Shown here: one piece after another, positions 53,528-61,932 of the stretch
Layout: each line of letters begins with the position of its first letter
Position numbering within the stretch: position 1 is the stretch's first letter
Origin: Gordonia gummivorans
GTDB taxonomy: Bacteria; Actinomycetota; Actinomycetes; Mycobacteriales; Mycobacteriaceae
Direction: 5' to 3'
DNA: 64,000 bases
Assembly (NCBI RefSeq): GCF_022513585.1
Contig: NZ_JAKWBF010000004.1
Span: forward strand, 178,611-242,610
Notes under the pieces: generated by a model
The model's database searches: none
Seen by the model: only the letters and a program-made list of their open reading frames with translations
Told to the model about the DNA's origin: nothing
Position numbers and translations under genes: made by a program

Positions 53528-53546
53528 TGTGGTGAGGCTAACCAGA
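53528..53546 (-). promoter_or_regulatory. Probable IdeR/DtxR iron box upstream of efeUOB
   Basis: The 19-bp site TGTGGTGAGGCTAACCAGA matches the iron-box consensus TTAGGTTAGSCTAACCTAA at 14 of 19 positions. It includes the full core AGGCTAACC. It lies 36 bp upstream of the efeU start and 152 bp upstream of the divergent lpqU gene. Iron-dependent repression of efeUOB is a reasonable expectation. Confidence 0.7.
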
Positions 53547-53698
53547 CGACAGTAGCGCCGGATCCCGGGAACCGGAAGCTGAGACGGCGAGTTGACTATG
53601 CGATTGGGTCTTAAGTCCTCATCATGCGATGGTGGGTGGTCGTCGCGACGGATCTGTGCGAATCGGTCGCGACCAACAAGGCAGGGAGTGAGTGAGTA

Positions 53699-54460
53699 GT
53701 GCGTGTGCGTGGTCCGTTGTCGCGGGCAGTACAGGGTGCAATGGTCGGCGTCGCCGCGGTGGCGGCGTCGGTCGTGCTGGCCGGGTGCATCGACCTGCCC
53801 ACGTTCGACCGGCCCGACATCCCCGACGGCATCCCGCCCGGTCCGGGGACCCCGCAGCCCTACATCGACATCAACGCGCCCGGACGTACCGCCGAACTCA
53901 TGCGTGAGTGGGCCACGCCCATCGCGGACTCGACGGGTATCCCGCTCATCGCGATGGAGGCCTACGGCAACGCCGCCGAGATCCAGCGCCAGCAGCACCC
54001 CGAATGCGGACTGGCCTGGACCACCCTGGCGGGCATCGCGGGGGTGGAGAGCAAACACGGCACGTATCGCGGAACCCGGATCGCGGCCAACGGTGACACC
54101 TCACCGCCCATCCGCGGAGCCAAGCTCGACGGCTCGCGCGGCAACCTCGAGATCCACGACACCGACGGTGGCCGCCTCGACGGTGACGCCACCCACGACC
54201 GCGCCATGGGCCCCTTCCAGTTCATCCCCGAGACCTGGACCCGGTACGGCGTCGACGCGAACGGCGACGGCAAGGCCGACCCGGACAACATCGACGACGC
54301 GGCCCTGTCGGCGGCGCGCTACCTGTGCGTGTCGTCGGGCGGCGACATGACGACGCCGTCGGGCTGGGAAAAGGCCGTGAAGGTCTACAACAATTCGATG
54401 GCCTACGTCCTCGACGTGCGGGATCACTCCAACGCCTACTCGATCAACGTCCGCTACTGA
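53699..54460 (+). CDS. lpqU: LpqU-like lipoprotein, lytic transglycosylase fold
   Basis: This 253-residue protein has lipobox VLAGC near residue 30 and a C-terminal SLT/MltB-like domain. It has the catalytic Glu in AGIAGVESKHGTYRG, then RAMGPFQFIPETWTRYGVD and AALSAARYLCVSSGG...KAVKVYNNSMAYV. Such enzymes cut the glycan strands of peptidoglycan. Position just before eno matches M. tuberculosis lpqU (Rv1022)-eno (Rv1023). Start is GTG at 53699. Confidence 0.9.
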   Translation: MRVRGPLSRAVQGAMVGVAAVAASVVLAGCIDLPTFDRPDIPDGIPPGPGTPQPYIDINAPGRTAELMREWATPIADSTGIPLIAMEAYGNAAEIQRQQHPECGLAWTTLAGIAGVESKHGTYRGTRIAANGDTSPPIRGAKLDGSRGNLEIHDTDGGRLDGDATHDRAMGPFQFIPETWTRYGVDANGDGKADPDNIDDAALSAARYLCVSSGGDMTTPSGWEKAVKVYNNSMAYVLDVRDHSNAYSINVRY

Positions 54461-54496
54461 CCGGTCCGGATCTGTGGCGACCGACCATCCCTCGGG

Positions 54497-54577
54497 CCGT
54501 CGGAAATCTGTACCTCGGAGGCCGGCCAGGTGCATAGTGCACGTGGGCGGGGTTGGGAGGTACAGGCCGTCCGACGG
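54497..54577 (+). repeat. 81-bp palindromic repeat, copy 1
   Basis: The ends CCGTCGGA and TCCGACGG are inverted repeats, followed inward by CTGTACCTC and GAGGTACAG (with a 4-bp offset). The centre carries TGCATAGTGCACGTG. A second copy at 54968-55040 has the same order and orientation. Confidence 0.8.
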
Positions 54578-54676
54578 GGTGGTGGTGCGCTCGCGTGAAA
54601 TGACCCCGGGACGACGACGTCGTCGGGTCGGTGGCTCGGTAGCGTTCCTTCTGAACTGGGGAAACGCGATCCAGCG

Positions 54677-54793
54677 GCCCGCAAAATCTAGGGGAAGAAG
54701 TTTCTTCCCCTGGGTTCGTAGTCATCCGCGAGAATTTTCTGGGGGAGGACTCCAAGGCTAGGGGAAGAACTTCTTCCCCTAGATTTTGCGGGC
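54677..54793. repeat. Triple-hairpin palindromic element, copy C (best preserved)
   Basis: The left end GCCCGCAAAATCTAGGGG and the right end CCCCTAGATTTTGCGGGC are exact inverted repeats. The match runs through the terminal stems for about 34 bp with a single-base insertion. Each terminal arm folds as AGGGGAAGAA/TTCTTCCCCT. The centre is CCGCGAGAATTTTCT, with AGAATTTTCT-type symmetry. Total length is 117 bp. I see no clear target-site duplication at its ends. Confidence 0.88.
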
Positions 54794-54967
54794 GCGTGTT
54801 CCTGGCGTCGCGTTCGGCGGAACGCGATGACCACGATCGGTGACTGAGATCGGGCCCGTCAGCGTCCGCTTCCGGGAGATACCCGGAGCACCACAGTCAG
54901 GGGCCCGATCCTGGCCACCGGTCCGACCTCCAACCCTTCCCGCCTCCACGACCCCCCGCCGCACTTG

Positions 54968-55040
54968 TGGAATCTGTACCTGGGAACCCATGAAGTGCAC
55001 AGTGCACTTGGTCGGGCTGGGGGGTACAGATATCCGACGG
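54968..55040 (+). repeat. Palindromic repeat, copy 2
   Basis: This copy reads GGAATCTGTACCTGGGAACC at the left and GGTACAGATATCCGACGG at the right, an inverted pair. The core AAGTGCACAGTGCACTT is a perfect palindrome around one base. It is a direct repeat of 54497-54577, about 470 bp away. Confidence 0.8.
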
Positions 55041-55196
55041 GGGTGGGGCTCCCGCGGCCTGGTCGGGTCGCCGACTTCACGAATTTGTTTCGTGCGCGGC
55101 CCTTGCCACATGTGTCGAGGCACTAGCGATTAGGCTTTGACCCGTACCTTGGCCGTCGCCAGATGCGTCGGCCCACCACCGAGAAATAGGGGTTGA

Positions 55197-56483
<1,287 letters not shown>

Positions 56484-56496
56484 TTAGCTGGAGCCC

Positions 56497-57171
56497 ATGG
56501 CTAACCGTGGGCTCAGTGACAGTGCTGGGCGTCGGCGGGTCCGCGACTCGCGAGGCGATGCGCGCTCGCGTGAGCGCGCACGCCAGACTCGCCGACGCCG
56601 GCCGACCGCAACCCAGGCCGACGCGTCGGAGTCGGCCACCCAGACCGACGCACCCGACTCGGTCACCCAGACCGGCGAGCACGAACTCGACACCGTCGGC
56701 GCCGACGAGCAGAGCACGCGCAAGCGTCCGCGTCGGATCTCGAACGCCCGTCGGCGCCCGGACGGGTCCCGTTCGGCAGCGTTGGTGTCGCGGGTTCGGC
56801 ATGTCGACGCCAAGCGGGCCGTCGTGCTGGCTCTGGTGATCAGCATCGTGGCGCTCACCCTCGCGATGCCGATGCGTACCTACTTCGCCCAGCGCTCCGA
56901 GTTGCGTCAGCTCACGGCGGCCAACGTGGAGAAGGAACGTGAACTCGCCGACTACCGGCAGAAGGTGAATGAGCAGGAAGACCCGGCCTACATCGAGGCC
57001 AAGGCACGGTCGGAACTTCTGTTCGTGAAGCCGGGTGAGACGCCGCTGGTGATGATGTACCCCGGCGACGAACAGCGTCGAGCCGCAGCCGCGGCAGCCG
57101 AAAAGCGTGCTCGCGCACCGTGGTACGGCCGACTGTGGGATTCGGTCGCGACTCCTCCCGGCGTCCGGTGA
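56497..57171 (+). CDS. FtsB/DivIC-family septum formation initiator (Rv1024-like)
   Basis: This 224-residue protein has a long cytoplasmic, Arg-rich disordered N-terminus (1-105), one membrane helix (AVVLALVISIVALTLAMPM, about 107-125) and an outside coiled coil (RSELRQLTAANVEKERELADYRQKVNEQEDPAYIEAKARSEL). The final block LLFVKPGETPLVMM is the FtsB/DivIC-type motif. It is expected to join the FtsQ-FtsL divisome complex. Its stop overlaps the start of the DUF501 gene (GTGA). Confidence 0.93.
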   Translation: MANRGLSDSAGRRRVRDSRGDARSRERARQTRRRRPTATQADASESATQTDAPDSVTQTGEHELDTVGADEQSTRKRPRRISNARRRPDGSRSAALVSRVRHVDAKRAVVLALVISIVALTLAMPMRTYFAQRSELRQLTAANVEKERELADYRQKVNEQEDPAYIEAKARSELLFVKPGETPLVMMYPGDEQRRAAAAAAEKRARAPWYGRLWDSVATPPGVR

Positions 57172-57695
57172 GCACCTTCGACGCCGACCTCGAGATCGTT
57201 GCGCGACAGCTCGGCCGGGAGCCGCGTGGCGTCATCGAGGTGAGTTACCGAACGCCCGACGGAGTGCCGGCCGTGGTGAAGACCGCTCCGAAGCTGCCCG
57301 ACGGCACACCGTTCCCGACGCTCTACTACCTCACCGATCCACGGCTGACCGCCGAGGCCAGCCGCCAGGAGTCGGCCGGGGTGATGAGGGAGATGACCGC
57401 CAGGCTCGCGGAAGACGTTGAACTCGCGGCGGCCTATCGCCGTGCGCACGAGAGTTATCTCGCCGAACGCGATGCGATCGAGTCGCTGGGCACCGACTTC
57501 ACCGGTGGCGGGATGCCCGACCGCGTGAAATGCCTGCATGTCCTGATCGCGCACTCGCTGGCCAAGGGGCCGGGAGTCAACCCGCTCGGTGATGAGGCGG
57601 TGGCGCTCGCCGCCGACAACGGTCTTCGCGGCACAGCCATTCCGGCGGACTGGCCGCATCTGACGGCGGACGATACCGAGGGTGACGAATCGTGA
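57168..57695 (+). CDS. DUF501 protein (Rv1025-like)
   Basis: This 175-residue protein is of the DUF501 family, with typical blocks REPRGVIEVSYRTPDG, PTLYYLTDPRLTAEASRQES, GGGMPDRVKCLHVLIAHSLA and NPLGDEAV. The Cys-His in KCLHVLIAHSL is conserved and may bind metal. The function is unknown. GTG at 57168 overlaps the stop of the previous gene, and its own stop overlaps the start of ppx, so the three are coupled. Confidence 0.93.
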   Translation: MSTFDADLEIVARQLGREPRGVIEVSYRTPDGVPAVVKTAPKLPDGTPFPTLYYLTDPRLTAEASRQESAGVMREMTARLAEDVELAAAYRRAHESYLAERDAIESLGTDFTGGGMPDRVKCLHVLIAHSLAKGPGVNPLGDEAVALAADNGLRGTAIPADWPHLTADDTEGDES

Positions 57696-58660
57696 CCGTC
57701 GTTGCGGCGGTCGATTGCGGCACCAACTCGATCCGCCTGCTCGTCGCGCGGCCCGACGACTCGGGACGGTTGATCGACATCCACCGCGAGATGCGGGTCG
57801 TCCGGCTCGGGCAGGGGGTCGACGCCACCGGGCGCTTCGCCGATGAGGCGATCGGCCGCACCCGGATCGCGCTCGCCGACTACGTGGAGATCATGCGGTC
57901 GCACCGGGTCGAGCAGGTGCGCATGGTGGCCACCTCGGCCACCCGCGATGCGTCGAACCGTGATGCGTTCTTCGGCATGACGGCCGAACTCCTGGGTTGT
58001 GTGGTGCCCGACGCGATCGCCGAGGTGATCACCGGCGACGAGGAAGCGCGGCTCTCGTTCCGCGGCGCCGTCGGCGAATTGGATTCGGCGCAAGGGCCTT
58101 TCGTCGTCACCGACCTGGGCGGTGGCTCCACCGAGGTGGTGTTCGGCGGTACGGGGACAGGCGGGGCCGACGGCGTGCGCGCCGCTTTTTCGGCCGACAT
58201 CGGGTGTGTTCGGCTGACCGAGCGGTGTCTGCCGTCAGATCCGCCGACCCCCGCCGAGGTGTCCGCGGCGCAGGCGTTCACGCGGGAGCGACTTGCCGAG
58301 GCGTTTGCGGCGGTGCCCGTCGACGGCGCCCGCACCTGGGTGGGCGTGGCCGGAACGATGACGACGCTGGCGGCACTCGGTGCCGGACTCGACACCTACG
58401 ATCCCGAGGTCATCCATTTGTCGCGGATCCCGCTCGACGACCTCGACCAGGTGTGCCGACGGCTGGTGTCGATGACGCGCGCCGACCGCGCCGCCCTCGG
58501 ACCGATGCATCCCGGTCGGGTGGACGTGATCGGCGGTGGTTCCCTGGTCACGATGGAACTGGCCCGCGAGTTGTCGGCGCGCGCGGGCATCACCGAACTC
58601 GTGGTGAGCGAGCACGACATCCTCGACGGTATCGCCCTCGGCCTCCTCGACCCCCGTTGA
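57692..58660 (+). CDS. ppx: Ppx/GppA phosphatase family protein (Rv1026-like exopolyphosphatase)
   Basis: This 322-residue protein of the ASKHA fold begins with the phosphate-1 motif VAAVDCGTNSIRLLVA. It then has ATSATRDASNRDAFF, GDEEARLSFRGA, the second motif VVTDLGGGSTEVVF and GGGSLVTMELARELSARAG. It is shorter than E. coli GppA, as are mycobacterial Ppx1/Ppx2. Rv1026 is reported to hydrolyse polyphosphate. GTG at 57692 overlaps the DUF501 stop. The stop codon TGA (58658-58660) lies inside a 37-bp repeat. Confidence 0.93.
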   Translation: MTVVAAVDCGTNSIRLLVARPDDSGRLIDIHREMRVVRLGQGVDATGRFADEAIGRTRIALADYVEIMRSHRVEQVRMVATSATRDASNRDAFFGMTAELLGCVVPDAIAEVITGDEEARLSFRGAVGELDSAQGPFVVTDLGGGSTEVVFGGTGTGGADGVRAAFSADIGCVRLTERCLPSDPPTPAEVSAAQAFTRERLAEAFAAVPVDGARTWVGVAGTMTTLAALGAGLDTYDPEVIHLSRIPLDDLDQVCRRLVSMTRADRAALGPMHPGRVDVIGGGSLVTMELARELSARAGITELVVSEHDILDGIALGLLDPR

Positions 58661-58692
58661 CCGTGCGTCCCAAATCGTTGACCGTGCATTCC
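58656..58692 (+). repeat. 37-bp inverted repeat, left copy
   Basis: This copy has two direct GTTGACCGTGC units (58656 and 58677) within 37 bp, starting inside the ppx stop region. The reverse complement of 59986-60022 matches it at 36 of 37 positions. Between the two copies lie the DUF4395 and methyltransferase genes. Confidence 0.9.
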
Positions 58693-58786
58693 CGGCCGGT
58701 TTAGACCCGCAGTGGGTCCAACGTTTGGCCTGCTGGGCGCACACGCGTAGCTTGGTTTCGTTACGCACCCACACAGGAGGTCAGGA

Positions 58787-59290
58787 GTGTCGACACCGTC
58801 GGTGTTCACCTTTCCCAATCCGGTCAACGACTACGCAGCGCGTTCGACCGCCGGCCTGGTCGTCGCGCTGGCGATCGTGACGGTCGCCGTCAACCATTGG
58901 GCGCTGTACGCGGTGTTGGCGATCGGCTTCGCGCTTCGTGTGCTTTCGGGACCCAAGCTGTCGCCGTTCGGCCAGTTGTCGGTGCGGGTGATCGCACCGA
59001 AAATCTGGCGCAAGACGAAGCTCGTTCCTGGTCCGCCGAAGCGGTTCGCACAGACCATCGGCCTCGTGGTGAGCACCACGGCCCTCATCCTGAGTCTGCT
59101 CGGCTTCGGACTCGCCGCCCAGCTCGTCGTCGGTGTCCTCATCGTCGCCGCGACACTCGAGTTCGTTTTCGGTTTCTGCCTGGGCTGCACCATCTTTGGC
59201 TTCCTGCAGCGTCGCGGCGTCATCCCGGACACCGTGTGCGAGGCCTGCAACAACATCTCGCTGCGCACACCCGAACCCGCGCAGAGCTGA
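58787..59290 (+). CDS. DUF4395 membrane protein
   Basis: This 167-residue protein has three to four membrane helices and the DUF4395 signature NPVNDYAARSTAGLVVALAI near the N-terminus. A Cys-rich end (FGFCLGCTIFGFLQR...DTVCEACNN) could be redox active or metal binding. DUF4395 proteins often accompany thioredoxin-like or rhodanese-like genes, but none is next to this one. An AGGAGG site lies about 10 nt before GTG 58787. Confidence 0.9.
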   Translation: MSTPSVFTFPNPVNDYAARSTAGLVVALAIVTVAVNHWALYAVLAIGFALRVLSGPKLSPFGQLSVRVIAPKIWRKTKLVPGPPKRFAQTIGLVVSTTALILSLLGFGLAAQLVVGVLIVAATLEFVFGFCLGCTIFGFLQRRGVIPDTVCEACNNISLRTPEPAQS

Positions 59291-59348
59291 CACACGCCGA
59301 GGCGGCGATGACTGCGGTGGGAAGCGGCTCATAGCCCACAATGAACCG

Positions 59349-59966
59349 GTGAGTCAGCCCGGATACGACGCCCTCGCCGCTCTGTACGCCGACACCTGTC
59401 CCACCCCGTACATCACCTCGTTGGAGCGACACGCGGTCCACGCGTTCGCCGACACGGCCGCTGCGCAACTCGGTGGCGATGTCGTCGTCGACATCGGATG
59501 CGGCCTTGGTCATGTCACCGCCGACCTGCATGATCGCGGCCTGCCGATCGTCGGGATCGAACCCAGTGCCGGCATGGTCGAACTCGCGCGCACCGGCCAC
59601 CCGCACTGTGAGTTCATTGCCGACGACGCACACCTGCGCGGCACCGCCGCCGACCTCCGTATCGGCGCGATCCTGGCGCGCTTCAGCCTGATCCACGTGT
59701 CTCCGTCGGTGCTCCCGCAGGTGCTGCGAGCCTGGTCAAGTCGCCTTTCTGACGGAAGCCCCGTGTTGATCGCGTGCCAGACCCTGGACCGCGGCACCGA
59801 GGAGGAGTTCGACCACCGGGTTGCCAGAGCATGGCTGCGTCACCCGGATCACCTCGCTGCACAACTGAAGGAAAGCGGCTTCGACGAAGTCTGGCGAATG
59901 ATCAGCCGCCCCGACGACGAACACCGGTTCCCGGAGCTGCATCTCCTGGCGCGTCGACGACCATGA
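59349..59966 (+). CDS. Class I SAM-dependent methyltransferase
   Basis: This 205-residue protein begins with GTG at 59349 (MSQPGYDALAALYADTCPTPY). It has the SAM motif I VVDIGCGLGHVTADL, motif II GIEPSAGMVELAR and a later LARFSLIHV block of the Methyltransf_11/25 type. It is probably cytosolic. The substrate is unknown. With the DUF4395 gene it lies between two arms of a 37-bp inverted repeat. Confidence 0.88.
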   Translation: MSQPGYDALAALYADTCPTPYITSLERHAVHAFADTAAAQLGGDVVVDIGCGLGHVTADLHDRGLPIVGIEPSAGMVELARTGHPHCEFIADDAHLRGTAADLRIGAILARFSLIHVSPSVLPQVLRAWSSRLSDGSPVLIACQTLDRGTEEEFDHRVARAWLRHPDHLAAQLKESGFDEVWRMISRPDDEHRFPELHLLARRRP

Positions 59967-59985
59967 CAAGTCGCTGACCTATTGC

Positions 59986-60022
59986 GGAATGCACGGTCAA
60001 CGATTTGCGACGCACGGTCAAC
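59986..60022 (-). repeat. 37-bp inverted repeat, right copy, plus a third degenerate unit
   Basis: This is the inverted counterpart of 58656-58692, with one mismatch. It reads GGAATGCACGGTCAACGATT, then a second GCACGGTCAAC unit. A third, weaker unit (GCACTGTCAACGG) follows to about 60046. The units recur every 21 bp. Confidence 0.9.
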
Positions 60023-60074
60023 GGTTTGAGGCGCACTGTCAACGGTGACAGGACCGTGGCGACCTGGGCAATCG

Positions 60075-60515
60075 CTACTCCGGCGCGACCGGAGCCTCCA
60101 TCGCACCCTCGAGGGTGACGTCGTGGATGTCTCCGGAATCGTCGGTGTCGATCTCGGGTGAGTCGAGTTCCTGCGGCACGACGGGCGCCTCGATCGATGC
60201 CTCGATGTTCAGCGGCTCATCCTCGATGTCGTCGTCTTCGAGGTCGGCCAGCTCTGCGTCCTCGAGCTCGGCGTCCGCGGGTTCCGCATCGACGATCTCG
60301 TCGACCAGGTCGGCATCGAGGATGCGTTCCTCGTCGAGCTTCGCCTTACGCGCGGCCTCACGCATCTCGAAACCGTCGGTGAAGATCTCACCGACCTCAC
60401 GGGCCACACCGGCGACGGCGCCGGTGATGATGGTCGCGATCTGACCGACGTGATTGGCGGTCGACTCGACGAGCTCTTGAATCAGGTCCTTGTTGCGTTC
60501 GATGCGATCGACCAT
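60075..60515 (-). CDS. Acidic protein with N-terminal amphipathic helix, unknown function
   Basis: This is a 146-residue protein from ATG 60515, chosen because AAGGAG lies 9 nt upstream; the frame extends to 60560. The N-terminal 60 residues (MVDRIERNKDLIQELVESTANHVGQI..IITGAVAGVAREVGEIFTDGFEM) form a predicted amphipathic, weakly hydrophobic helix. The rest is strongly acidic, with the repeated ED/ELE pattern DAELEDAELADLEDDDIEDE. The layout recalls phasin-like or membrane-surface proteins, but I do not recognise it. It follows the desaturase gene by 111 bp on the same strand. Confidence 0.72.
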   Translation of the reverse strand: MVDRIERNKDLIQELVESTANHVGQIATIITGAVAGVAREVGEIFTDGFEMREAARKAKLDEERILDADLVDEIVDAEPADAELEDAELADLEDDDIEDEPLNIEASIEAPVVPQELDSPEIDTDDSGDIHDVTLEGAMEAPVAPE

Positions 60516-60626
60516 CTGATCGGACTCCTTGTCGCTGGGGACCATCCGGGGAAACCACACCCGGGCGGCATCGCCGACGACGATACCGCCCGGAAGGTGG
60601 TGGTGCCATGGGACGTCGCGGACCGT

Positions 60627-61886
60627 TCAGGCAACGTCCGCCGGCTTGTTGCGCTCGACGATGACGGTGAGGTCATCGTCGTCGCGCGTCATGAAATTGG
60701 GCAGCGACAGCTTGGCGATCTTCTTCCAGGTCGACGCGAGCTGCTGGCTCAGCGAACCGGTGTTGTAGGGCAACCCGTAGCGTTCGCAGATCTCCTGGAC
60801 CTCGCCCGACATCTCCGGGTAGCGGCTGGCCGGGATGTCCGGGAACAGATGGTGCTCGATCTGATGCGACAAGTTGCCGCTCATGATGTGGAACAGCGGG
60901 CTTCCGGTGATGTTGGCCGACCCGAGCATCTGCCGCAGGTACCACTGTCCGCGCGTCTCGTCTGCGCATTCCTCGGAGGTGAATGTCTGTGCACCGGTGG
61001 GGAAGTGGCCGCAGAAGATGATCGAGAACGTCCACAGGTTGCGCACGAGGTTGGCGCTCGCGTTGCCGACGAGAGTCGACACGAACAGCGGTCCGGTCAG
61101 CGCCGGGAAGACGACGTAGTCCTTGAGCACCTGACGACCGGCCTTGCGCCACATGCCTTTCACCAGGCCCTTGATGTCGGTCCACTTGCGCTTGCCCGCG
61201 ATGATGTTCTCGGCTTCGAGATCGTGCAGCATCACGCCCCACTCGAACAGCAGCATCAGGGCGGTGGCGTAACCGAGGTTGCCCAGGTAGTAGGGATTCC
61301 ACTTCTGGTCACGGGCCATGCGCAGGATGCCGTAGCCGATGTCGCGGTCCTCACCGATGATGTTGGTGAAGGTGTGGTGCAGGTAGTTGTGGCTGTGCTT
61401 CCACTGGTCGGCCGGACACACTGTGTCCCACTCGAATTCGCGCGAGTTGTAGGTGTCCTCGCGCATCCAGTCGTACTGGCCGTGCATGACGTTGTGGCCG
61501 ATCTCCATGTTGTCGAGGATCTTGGAGACCGAGAGTGCGCCGACCGCCGCGATCCATGCGGGCGGGAAGAAACCCAGGTACATCAGGGCCCGTCCGGTGA
61601 CCTCGAACCCGCGTTGGGCGCGGATGACCGAGTACAGGTATTCGCGGTCCTTCTCGCCGAGGTCGGCGACGATCCGGGCGCGCAATTTGTCCAGGTCGCG
61701 ACCGAGTGCCTCGACCTGCTCATAGGAGAGAACGACGGTATTGGGGTCGGTCACCTGCGTGGCCGCCGGATCGATCACGGTTGTTTCCGCGGTCGCGTCG
61801 GATGTCGGTTTGGTTGCCTCGGGTTCGATCACCGCAGGCAGATGGGCGGGGCGGAGTTCGGTGTCACGGGTGAGCTCGATGGTCAT
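60627..61886 (-). CDS. Acyl-CoA desaturase (DesA3-like fatty acid desaturase)
   Basis: This 419-residue membrane diiron desaturase has the three His boxes: HNVMHGQYDW, HSHNYLHHTF and HQIEHHLFPDIP. These match the DesA3 (Rv3229c) type stearoyl-CoA delta-9 desaturase. Several hydrophobic segments (WIAAVGALSVSK; YATALMLLFEWGVML) anchor it. It needs electrons from an NADPH reductase, and the gene upstream on the same strand encodes one, as in Rv3230c-Rv3229c. ATG at 61886; the gap between the two genes is 46 bp. Confidence 0.94.
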   Translation of the reverse strand: MTIELTRDTELRPAHLPAVIEPEATKPTSDATAETTVIDPAATQVTDPNTVVLSYEQVEALGRDLDKLRARIVADLGEKDREYLYSVIRAQRGFEVTGRALMYLGFFPPAWIAAVGALSVSKILDNMEIGHNVMHGQYDWMREDTYNSREFEWDTVCPADQWKHSHNYLHHTFTNIIGEDRDIGYGILRMARDQKWNPYYLGNLGYATALMLLFEWGVMLHDLEAENIIAGKRKWTDIKGLVKGMWRKAGRQVLKDYVVFPALTGPLFVSTLVGNASANLVRNLWTFSIIFCGHFPTGAQTFTSEECADETRGQWYLRQMLGSANITGSPLFHIMSGNLSHQIEHHLFPDIPASRYPEMSGEVQEICERYGLPYNTGSLSQQLASTWKKIAKLSLPNFMTRDDDDLTVIVERNKPADVA

Positions 61887-61932
61887 GGTGATACCTCCGT
61901 AGGGGTGTTGGGCGATTGCGGGGTGGTGGCGG

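Noticed and set aside
53540..53698. A ydaO/c-di-AMP riboswitch before the cell-wall hydrolase lpqU
   Set aside because: Such riboswitches precede some actinobacterial cell-wall hydrolase genes, but I could not find the conserved core sequence in this leader.
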